Assembly: GCA_031367345.1 (NCBI GenBank)
Contig: JANLPR010000014.1
Location: 1-14,298 of the forward strand
Length of the DNA stretch: 14,298 nt
Direction of reading: 5' to 3'
Source: JADKIH01 sp031367345
GTDB taxonomy: Bacteria; Bacteroidota; Bacteroidia; AKYH767-A; 2013-40CM-41-45
The notes under the pieces are model-generated. The model saw only the letters and a list, made by a program, of their open reading frames with translations, was not told the DNA's origin and did not search any database. Below, piece after piece: positions 8,039-14,298 of the stretch (position 1 is the stretch's first letter; each line of letters begins with the position of its first letter). The translations under genes and the position numbers were made by a program.

Positions 8039-8782
8039 TTAATCTCCTACTCTCACAGCTTTTCGTGCCAATTGATAAAACACATCGTCCATTGAGGGTG
8101 CCGAATATTTAATTTTCAAATTGGAAGGGGTATCCATTGCCATAATTTTACCATCAACCATCATCGATATCCGATTACAATATTCCGCTTCGTCCATATA
8201 GTGAGTAGTAACGAAAACTGTAATTCCTCTTTCAGAAGCAGCATAAATCAAATCCCAAAAATGTCTGCGTGTAACAGGATCCACTCCACTCGTTGGCTCA
8301 TCCAGAAATACAATTTTCGGATCGTGAATAATTGCAATAGAGAATGCTAATTTCTGCTTCCATCCAAGTGGCAATGTACTCACAAGTTTCTTCTTCTCAT
8401 TCTGCAATCCAAGTCGCTCAATGAGAGACTCGCTCCTTAATCGAATATCTTTATCACTCAATCCATAGATACCAGCAAAAAAATTAATATTTTCTACAGT
8501 AGTCAAATCTTCATACAAAGAAAATTTCTGACTCATATAGCCAATACTTCTTTTAATCTTCTCAGGTTCCCTATAAATATCGAATCCTGCAATTGTAGCT
8601 TTGCCGGAAGTAGGAGTTGACAATCCACAAAGCATACGCATTGCCGTTGTTTTCCCTGCGCCATTCGCTCCTAAAAAGCCAAAGATTTCACCTGCAGAAA
8701 CATCCAACGATATTTCATTGACTGCGATGAAGTCGTTAAATTTTTTAGTCAGACGTTCAGTCCGAATTACAATGTCATTCAT
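8039..8782 (-). CDS. ybhF: ABC transporter ATPase, equivalent to the C-terminal half of YbhF
   Basis: This 247-residue ATPase has Walker A GANGAGKTT (38-46), Q-loop Gln85 (YMSQKFSLY), Walker B IVFLDE (157-162) and switch His194 (VTTHYMDEAEYC). Its signature motif is non-canonical: LPLGWKQ at 137-143 in place of LSGGQ. As I recall it, the second half of E. coli YbhF has the same change (LPLGFKQ) with an intact TTHFMDEAEYC, so this is the free-standing C-terminal half. Its start overlaps the previous ATPase gene by 8 bp (ATGAATGA), which suggests translational coupling and equal production. It is inferred to form a heterodimer with that protein, supplying the catalytically competent Walker and switch residues. 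Confidence 0.88.
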   Translation of the reverse strand: MNDIVIRTERLTKKFNDFIAVNEISLDVSAGEIFGFLGANGAGKTTAMRMLCGLSTPTSGKATIAGFDIYREPEKIKRSIGYMSQKFSLYEDLTTVENINFFAGIYGLSDKDIRLRSESLIERLGLQNEKKKLVSTLPLGWKQKLAFSIAIIHDPKIVFLDEPTSGVDPVTRRHFWDLIYAASERGITVFVTTHYMDEAEYCNRISMMVDGKIMAMDTPSNLKIKYSAPSMDDVFYQLARKAVRVGD

Positions 8783-9692
8783 TTTCCATTAATTGAATAA
8801 AACAATCTTCTACAGTTGGCAAAACTTCCTTTAATTCAATATCCGTGTGACCATTTTCAGCAACAAATTTTAGTAATTCATCCTGTGATCTCCTGGAGTT
8901 TTCTTCAGAAAAAGTAATATGATGATACGAACCAAACGCATTACAACTATCGAGCGGTTCAAATTTTCTCAAATCGACAAGGAGTTTTCCCATATTGGCC
9001 GACTTAATACCGAACAGTTTTTTTGGAAATTTTTTAATTACGTTTTCAGGAGTTTCGACCGACAAAATTTTTCCAGTCTGAATTAATGCAATTCTTTCAC
9101 ACAACGTTGCTTCCTCCATGTAAGGCGTAGAAACAAGAATCGTAATTCCTTGCTCCTTTAATCTTTTTAGCATTTCCCAAAATTCCTTTCTTGAAACAGT
9201 ATCAACACCAGTTGTTGGCTCATCCAAAAACAAAACGGTTGGCCTATGTATCAACGCACAGCATAAGGCAAGTTTTTGTTTCATCCCTCCTGACAACTTC
9301 CCAGCACGTCTATTTTTAAAAGGTTCAATTTGAACATAAATTTCTTTGATTAAATCATAATTCTCTTTAATCGTAGTGTTAAAGATGGTAGCAAAAAAAT
9401 GAAGATTCTCTTCAACAGTCAGGTCTTGATAGAGTGAAAATTTTCCGGGCATATATCCAACTTGTGTTCTAATTTTTTTGAAGTCTTTAACCACATCCAA
9501 ATTATCGATTGTTGCAAACCCACTATCGGCAAGTAAAAGAGTTGTAAGAATTCTAAAAATAGTAGACTTACCGGCACCATCGGGTCCGATCAATCCAAAA
9601 AGTTCACCATCATTTACTGAGAAAGAAATATCATCAACTGCTAAAGTCGTTCCTTGATTAAATGTTTTAATGATATTATTCAGGATGACCAT
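8775..9692 (-). CDS. ybhF: ABC transporter ATPase, equivalent to the N-terminal half of YbhF
   Basis: This 305-residue ATPase has Walker A GPDGAGKST (36-44), a canonical signature LSGGMKQ (133-139) and Walker B VLFLDE (153-158). Two catalytic loops are altered: the Q-loop Gln is Gly83 (GYMPGKFSLY) and the switch His is Pro190 (LVSTPYMEEATLC). The first half of E. coli YbhF shares GPDGAGK and LSGGMKQ and, as I recall it, also lacks the switch His. A C-terminal extension (about 210-305), ending TVEDCFIQLMENE, is typical of drug-export ATPases. It begins 28 bp after the lipoprotein gene. It is inferred to pair with the downstream ATPase and to supply the working signature motif for the partner's ATP site. 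Confidence 0.88.
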   Translation of the reverse strand: MVILNNIIKTFNQGTTLAVDDISFSVNDGELFGLIGPDGAGKSTIFRILTTLLLADSGFATIDNLDVVKDFKKIRTQVGYMPGKFSLYQDLTVEENLHFFATIFNTTIKENYDLIKEIYVQIEPFKNRRAGKLSGGMKQKLALCCALIHRPTVLFLDEPTTGVDTVSRKEFWEMLKRLKEQGITILVSTPYMEEATLCERIALIQTGKILSVETPENVIKKFPKKLFGIKSANMGKLLVDLRKFEPLDSCNAFGSYHHITFSEENSRRSQDELLKFVAENGHTDIELKEVLPTVEDCFIQLMENE

Positions 9693-9720
9693 ACATTAAT
9701 TCAAAAGCAATTAAATTATT

Positions 9721-10623
9721 CTATTCAAAAAATATCTCGCCATACATTCCGATTTTGTATTGGCCGTTATTTACTACTTTAATTTTTACCGCATACACTA
9801 AGTTAGCTCGCTCCGACTTTGTTTGAATCGTTTTAGGTGTAAATTCTGCTTTGTCGTTTATCCAACTGATAATTCCATCAGTTTTTTCAAACCCACCTTT
9901 ACCATTATCAGTATTTATATTTACTTTTTGACCTAACTTCACTTGAGAAAGCTGATTTCCTGTAATGTAAACGCGAAGTATAATTGTTGAAAGGTCCGCA
10001 ATTTTATAAAGAGCCTTACCCGTAGAAACAATTTCGTTGGCCATAGAAAACTTAGTAAGCACTGTTCCATCAATTGGATTATTTATTTTGCAACGAGACA
10101 ATTGATCACTTAATTGATCGACTTGTAATTTTAAACTTGTGGCATCATTGTCAATTCCTTTGCCTGAAATTTGAAGTGTAGATCGTAAAGCATCTATTTG
10201 TTTATTGATGACATCTACTTGAGTATTTATATCGTCCAACTGTTTTGTTGTAGCAGCTTTTTCTTTTACTAAATTATTAAAACGTTTTTGTTCTGTTTGA
10301 GCTGCTTTTAACTGCTCTTGCAAAGCAGCTATTTGTACAGGGATATTGGGCTTTCTGCTGTATAATGAATTGATCTGAGCTTCCAATTGCATTTTTTTTA
10401 AGTACAATTGAATACTATCAATATAGCCGATATACTCTCCGGCCTTCAACCGATCGCCCTCTTCGATTTTAAATTCTTTTAATACACCTGAAGATTCAGC
10501 TGATACAATTGTTTCTTCAGCTTCGAATGTTCCTGAGGCATCAAACTTAGCAGAATTATTTTTACACGATATGTTTACTACGATGATATAAACACAAAAC
10601 AAGATGACTAGAACTCGATTCAT
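9721..10623 (-). CDS. ybhG: Membrane-fusion (HlyD/YbhG-type) lipoprotein
   Basis: This 300-residue periplasmic adaptor heads the five-gene export operon. Residues 1-20 are a signal peptide ending NISC; Cys20 is the likely lipidated residue, although Asn at -3 is unusual for a lipobox. A split lipoyl domain follows (about 31-66, SAESSGVLKEFKIEEGDRLK, and 180-208, NNPIDGTVLTKF). Between the halves is a long helical hairpin (about 67-176), rich in Gln and Lys, that would reach toward an outer-membrane TolC-type channel. Residues 210-300 form the beta-barrel part (GQKVNINTD, GMYGEIFFE). It should bridge the permeases to the outer membrane. I found no promoter in the 85 bp upstream, so it may be read through from the TfoX-like gene. 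Confidence 0.87.
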   Translation of the reverse strand: MNRVLVILFCVYIIVVNISCKNNSAKFDASGTFEAEETIVSAESSGVLKEFKIEEGDRLKAGEYIGYIDSIQLYLKKMQLEAQINSLYSRKPNIPVQIAALQEQLKAAQTEQKRFNNLVKEKAATTKQLDDINTQVDVINKQIDALRSTLQISGKGIDNDATSLKLQVDQLSDQLSRCKINNPIDGTVLTKFSMANEIVSTGKALYKIADLSTIILRVYITGNQLSQVKLGQKVNINTDNGKGGFEKTDGIISWINDKAEFTPKTIQTKSERANLVYAVKIKVVNNGQYKIGMYGEIFFE

Positions 10624-10708
10624 AATTAAAAAAACTATTTAGAATACTCATTTATACTTTTCGGATATTTATAACTAATTAATATACAATCCGGCTCGAC
10701 AAGTTAAC

Positions 10709-11047
10709 TTATTTTTTCTTAGAAGATTTGGCATGCTTATTAAAATCGAGCGCTAATCCAATCCAATGGTCAAAATCTTTTTTTGATTTCATTCCGGTTT
10801 CATCGATCATAATATAACCTTTCATTGGGCGTTTGGTAAAATCCATTGTTCTGCATCCTTGCTTTTCTACAGATTCTTCGTGCAAGGAAGGATCTATTCT
10901 ACACATCAATTCGTCCTTAATAATCCCGACACACATTTTACCTTTGTACATAAACGTCAATCCCCCCATCATTTCCTTTTCTTCCACTTTTTTTAGCTCA
11001 ACAAATTTCTCTCGAACCTTGTTAGCAAGTTTTTCGCTATAGGCCAT
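10709..11047 (-). CDS. TfoX/Sxy N-terminal domain protein
   Basis: This 112-residue soluble protein consists only of the TfoX N-terminal domain. Family marks are EKEMMGGLTFMYKGKMCVGI (24-43), LMCRIDP (47-53), MDFTKRPMKGYIMID (68-82) and DFDHWIGLALDFN (91-103), followed by a Lys-rich tail. Proteobacterial TfoX/Sxy, which controls competence, has an extra C-terminal domain that is absent here, so a competence role should not be assumed. Stand-alone versions are common and uncharacterised. It starts 11 bp after the DUF1801 gene and is probably cotranscribed with it. Confidence 0.85.
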   Translation of the reverse strand: MAYSEKLANKVREKFVELKKVEEKEMMGGLTFMYKGKMCVGIIKDELMCRIDPSLHEESVEKQGCRTMDFTKRPMKGYIMIDETGMKSKKDFDHWIGLALDFNKHAKSSKKK

Positions 11048-11058
11048 AACAATTATTA

Positions 11059-11478
11059 TTAAAATTCATTATCGACTAACAAAGCATCAAAGATATAGGA
11101 TTTTAGCAAATCCACATCTATCTCCGATACATTCAGATAATCCTTATAACAAACTTGTTTTCTATCACCTCTATTTAAGAATTTTATCTCATCATCGATC
11201 AAATGACCTTGTGAAAATCCAATACGGACACCGGCATACGACTTAGATTTACCCCAAAGGATGGAAGAGGGCCAAATAAATAGGATGCTTTTATTTCTTT
11301 TATAAAAAGGAACATTATAAGAAAGTTTTTCATGAATATCAGGTATACAATCAAAAATAAGTTGACGAACCAAAACGACAACCTTCAATTCACCTTCAGG
11401 AAGAAAATCCAAAAAATCGTCTACATTTTTAAAAGAGACGTTTTGCATTTTATAATTACTTTTCATTGACTTACTCAT
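11059..11478 (-). CDS. DUF1801 (YdhG-like) domain protein
   Basis: This 139-residue soluble protein carries the DUF1801 fold marks PDIHEKLSYNVPFYKRNKS (46-64), the hydrophobic strand ILFIWP (65-70), GVRIGFSQGHLI (83-94) and a basic segment before YLNVSEID. The biochemical function of the family is not established; it is related to the frataxin-like YdhG group. It appears first in a two-gene unit with the TfoX-domain gene. ATG codons at residues 5 and 11 are alternative starts. I kept the first because it lies a plausible distance (about 55 nt) from the candidate promoter. Confidence 0.8.
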   Translation of the reverse strand: MSKSMKSNYKMQNVSFKNVDDFLDFLPEGELKVVVLVRQLIFDCIPDIHEKLSYNVPFYKRNKSILFIWPSSILWGKSKSYAGVRIGFSQGHLIDDEIKFLNRGDRKQVCYKDYLNVSEIDVDLLKSYIFDALLVDNEF

Positions 11479-11537
11479 TTGGCAGAAAACAATCTTGAAT
11501 TTGAATCAATAATTTAACTAAGCAAAAAAAGTTAAAA

Positions 11538-11567
11538 CAAATATGTCGCTAAGTCCAATTAGCTCAA
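11538..11567 (-). promoter_or_regulatory. Candidate Bacteroidota promoter for the DUF1801-TfoX unit
   Basis: On the minus strand a TTG (complement of 11565-11567) is followed by exactly 19 nt and then CATATTTG (complement of 11538-11545). That is one mismatch from the TANNTTTG -7 box at the usual -33/-7 spacing. Transcription would start roughly 55 nt before the DUF1801 ATG. It is the best two-part promoter match I found in the window and may also feed the export operon. Confidence 0.45.
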
Positions 11568-11612
11568 CAATCATTCTCAGAAAAGGTACGAAAAAATAAT
11601 TATTGTTGAAAA

Positions 11613-12125
11613 TTATTCATTTAACTTATTCATGTTTAATAATGCGGCTGTAATTTCATCAGGCATTTGAGTTCCGATTAGTAATTTGCGTTTATCATAA
11701 AATTCTAATTGCAAACCTTTATTTCCAGATACATTCAACGCGCGTCCTTTTCCAAACAATCCTAATCTGACACCCCATCCACCATATTCAAGAATAGCAT
11801 TGTATTTTCTAACATACGATCGCGAAATTTCATCCCAAGAATAATGAATATATTTTCGATGAAACGGAAAAAATTTCACATAGACACCATCTCTTCTAAT
11901 TTCAGTTTCTAATTTAATCAAAAGCAATAAAGAAAAAACAGCGAGAACTACAAAAAAGCTAACTAACAATGATAAATCCGGCGAAGCAAATTTACGAGAT
12001 GAACGACCTAATCCAAGTTGTGCTATTAAATGATAACCTGTAAAGAGCGCTACTAAAATTAGTATTAACCACAACCACCACTGTTTGAACTTTTGTGTTT
12101 CAGAAAAAAATAAATCATTTTTCAT
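11613..12125 (-). CDS. Two-TM membrane protein with a PH-like cytoplasmic domain
   Basis: This 170-residue protein is conserved-looking but of unknown function. Two helices at about 16-36 (WWLWLILILVALFTGYHLIA) and 51-71 are joined by a short polar loop with RSSRKF. The rest (72-170) is predicted to be cytoplasmic and beta-rich with one final helix: IRRDGVYVKFFPFHRKYIHY, then ILEYGGWGVRLG, ALNVSGNKGLQLEF and LLIGTQMPDEITAALLNM. This order resembles the small bacterial PH-like proteins of Bacteroidota (I think of the DUF6141 type, from memory). It starts 28 bp after the large surface-protein gene with no terminator between, so it may be cotranscribed. Confidence 0.7.
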   Translation of the reverse strand: MKNDLFFSETQKFKQWWLWLILILVALFTGYHLIAQLGLGRSSRKFASPDLSLLVSFFVVLAVFSLLLLIKLETEIRRDGVYVKFFPFHRKYIHYSWDEISRSYVRKYNAILEYGGWGVRLGLFGKGRALNVSGNKGLQLEFYDKRKLLIGTQMPDEITAALLNMNKLNE

Positions 12126-12153
12126 GTTCTATTATTTAAAAAAATAAAATTTA

Positions 12154-14298
12154 TCATGGCCTCATTAAGGCAACATTTAACTTTACATTATTTTCAATCA
12201 TACTATAATCAGCCGACTCAACCAATTTATCACCTGTAAGATCGTGATAATTGTAAGATACAAGAAAAGTAGTAACAGAATTTTGAAGTTCATTAAAATC
12301 AGCTGTATTTATCAGACCATCTTTGCTTCCTGCTGTAATACCATTTGTAATATCGCCACTCCAAATTGCATAAACGCCTGCACTTACATTTACTTCATTC
12401 GAACCATAGGCTTTATTGATTGCATTTGAAAAATCATACGAGCCACCGGAAGTCATTGTAACCGGACTTGCACTCCACGTTTCAAGTGCGTTGCGATGCT
12501 TAATTACCAAGTAGTATGATTGTCCTAGCTCGTTCGATAAAAAAGAAAATACACCATTTCCATTCACATCAATTGTTGACAAAGATATATCGACTGAAGC
12601 AAAAGGGGATGTGCTACTATGTAATTCGATGCTTACTGAATCGCAAATTGTTGGATAAAGAATTGGATCGATACACGCTCTCATTGTTCCACTGCCTAAA
12701 TAAAATCCTTGGATCATTAGTTTCACATTGAATGAAAAATTACATGCATTGATAGTGATATTCGTTCCATTGTTATTTCCTATAATGGAAGGTGAAGAAG
12801 AAATTATTCTGATACGATAGCCACTACCAACAGTGACATTAGAAGGTATAAAAGCAGAAATAGTTCCACTAGCAACAGAAGATAATGTTCCAATAGATAC
12901 AGGACTAGAAAAACTTCCGGCTGCATCGCTCAATTGCGCGGTAAAAACATTCCCGGAATTATAATTACACATTACTGTAAAAGGAATACTGAGAGCAGCG
13001 TTTCTACATTGAGACGAAGCAATGCTTGCATTAGTAATAACAGGGAGATTTGGGTCAACAGAAACAGTTACAGATTGATTATTGGTTGTACATCCATTTG
13101 CATCGATGGAGTATGCATACACAACATTCACCGGACTTGAAGTAGTATTGATAAGAACTTCATTTGGATTAGAAGTTTGAGGAGTTGTAATTGCAGCATT
13201 ACTTATTCCAGCAACTGCAGCACGAGTCCAAGTAAAAGATGCTGAGGTAAAATTAGATGTTGGAGAATATGTAAAAGAAGTTCCGGTACAAATAGAAGGA
13301 GGAGTAAGTGAACTGCTCAAATTTGCAGAAGCTACAACAGTAAATGAAATTGGGTCCGACGCTATTCCATTAGCAGTTACAACTAAGGAATAATTTCCGG
13401 CTGGCACTGTAGCAGGTATTGTAAACTGAGTTGTGTCGGGTAAATTTCCTCTTCGTACACCTGTACTATTCCAGTTGAATGTTCGAACGTAATATACATT
13501 CGAACCCGACGTTAATCGAATGACAGGATAGTTGGAAGACATTTGCCAATCATCACCGTAGTTAGCACCTTCAGAAATTCCGTTGAACTTAGTACCTGTG
13601 ATTGTATATGCATTGCAACCATTTGCAATCACATTACTGATCGTAGGTTTTCCTGCGACAAGTTGAGCACCTGAAGGAGAATAAACATAATACTGCGAAG
13701 AACCTTGTCTGGAATACAAAACATTTCCATCAGGCAAGTCCAAAAAATTCGTAACGTAGCTACTAAGATTTAAAGAAGTACCACCTCCGGGAGCATTGAT
13801 GAGTGTATAAGTGTTTGTTAAATAATCAAATTCGTAAAAAGAAGTTGGCGGTGGAAAATGATTTGCAGAAGTTGGAATCAATGAAACGCTCAATAATATT
13901 TTCCCATTAACCATCATAGCACCGGGAGCATCAGGTTGTCCTTTTCCACTAGGAACATCAGGACCGGCAGCCCAAGAACCAGGGCTTGCAGATCCGGAAG
14001 GAGTGTAATAAGCAGTCTTACCGGTTGCACCAACAAAAAATGCGCGACCATCGGGTAATAAAATAGCCACACCCGACTCATCACCAAAAGCATCGTATAA
14101 CTGAACCGGGACAGTTGCATCAACCACCCAAGTATTACTTGCAGGAATATATCTTTCCGAATTAGTACTAAGGCGATCGATAAATAAAATACTATTGTCT
14201 GTTAATTTCACCCATGAAGATTCATTATGAATTCCGTTACAGGTTGGACCGGTTGCATAAGTATTAGTAGTAGGATTATAAATAGTAGTTCCTCTTAA
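12154..14298 (-). CDS. Kelch/E-set/PKD surface protein with dockerin-like end, 5' partial
   Basis: The reading frame runs off the right edge. A GTG at 14209-14211 could be read as a start, but 29 further open codons precede it (including TTIYNPTTNTYATGPTCNG, a kelch-like blade), so at least 714 residues are coded and the start is outside. Counting from that GTG: residues 1-185 are kelch blades (GVAILLPDGRAFFVGATGKT), and 186-295 are an E-set domain like the galactose-oxidase C-terminus (ITGTKFNGISEGANYGDDWQ, YYVRTFNWNSTGVRRG). Residues 296-390 are a PKD-like module and 391-490 another Ig-like module. The final 195 residues end in two EF-hand-like dockerin repeats (near 620-638 and 657-668, DLTGDKLVESAD). 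No standard T9SS sorting domain is visible. It is probably extracellular, with ligand unknown. The His that binds copper in galactose oxidase seems to be missing. Confidence 0.8.
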   Translation of the reverse strand, partial: LRGTTIYNPTTNTYATGPTCNGIHNESSWVKLTDNSILFIDRLSTNSERYIPASNTWVVDATVPVQLYDAFGDESGVAILLPDGRAFFVGATGKTAYYTPSGSASPGSWAAGPDVPSGKGQPDAPGAMMVNGKILLSVSLIPTSANHFPPPTSFYEFDYLTNTYTLINAPGGGTSLNLSSYVTNFLDLPDGNVLYSRQGSSQYYVYSPSGAQLVAGKPTISNVIANGCNAYTITGTKFNGISEGANYGDDWQMSSNYPVIRLTSGSNVYYVRTFNWNSTGVRRGNLPDTTQFTIPATVPAGNYSLVVTANGIASDPISFTVVASANLSSSLTPPSICTGTSFTYSPTSNFTSASFTWTRAAVAGISNAAITTPQTSNPNEVLINTTSSPVNVVYAYSIDANGCTTNNQSVTVSVDPNLPVITNASIASSQCRNAALSIPFTVMCNYNSGNVFTAQLSDAAGSFSSPVSIGTLSSVASGTISAFIPSNVTVGSGYRIRIISSSPSIIGNNNGTNITINACNFSFNVKLMIQGFYLGSGTMRACIDPILYPTICDSVSIELHSSTSPFASVDISLSTIDVNGNGVFSFLSNELGQSYYLVIKHRNALETWSASPVTMTSGGSYDFSNAINKAYGSNEVNVSAGVYAIWSGDITNGITAGSKDGLINTADFNELQNSVTTFLVSYNYHDLTGDKLVESADYSMIENNVKLNVALMRP

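Noticed and set aside
10701..10710. Perfect palindrome AAGTTAACTT as an operator
   Set aside because: It is only 10 bp, overlaps the stop codon of the TfoX-domain gene and is expected by chance in AT-rich DNA.
14209..14211. GTG as the start of the large surface protein
   Set aside because: The frame is open for all 29 codons before it and these codons encode more kelch-like sequence; no signal peptide follows the GTG.

Overview
The window looks like a chromosomal stretch from an AT-rich member of the Bacteroidota. Four things point there: a type IX secretion (T9SS) C-terminal sorting domain on a secreted protein, modular surface proteins with PKD-like and dockerin-like modules, TANNTTTG-type -7 promoter boxes, and start codons without strong Shine-Dalgarno sequences. 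I see no rRNA, tRNA, CRISPR array, intact insertion sequence or phage gene.

Layout. Positions 1-1170 hold no convincing intact gene. They contain two copies of a GTGTGAGTG-rich hairpin element about 145 bp apart, then a stretch that may be a decayed gene. Positions 1171-3228 (+) encode a secreted beta-propeller protein with a T9SS sorting domain; it is followed by a strong hairpin terminator in a convergent gap. Everything after that is on the minus strand. In transcription order from the right edge: a large kelch/E-set/PKD/dockerin-like surface protein whose 5' end lies outside the window (12154 to beyond 14298); a small two-TM membrane protein (11613-12125); a DUF1801 protein and a TfoX N-terminal-domain protein (11478 down to 10709) behind a good candidate promoter; a five-gene export operon (10623 down to 5767); and a CopB-type (CPH) P1B copper ATPase (5590 down to 3437).

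How the genes work together. The five-gene cluster matches E. coli ybhG-ybhF-ybhS-ybhR in content and order: membrane-fusion lipoprotein, two ATPases, two ABC-2 permeases. YbhF is one double-ATPase protein in E. coli but is split here into two genes that overlap by 8 bp. The two halves have complementary defects that predict one catalytic and one degenerate ATP site. No outer-membrane TolC-type gene or TetR-type regulator is visible, so those partners must be encoded elsewhere. The copper ATPase is a separate unit whose His/Met-rich N-terminus is built from a recently expanded 15-bp tandem repeat.

I did not find a convincing wholly new system. The points most worth a second look are the paired hairpin repeats at the left edge, the asymmetric split YbhF pair, the variable MDHSK array of the copper ATPase, and the His-rich uncharacterised propeller protein.
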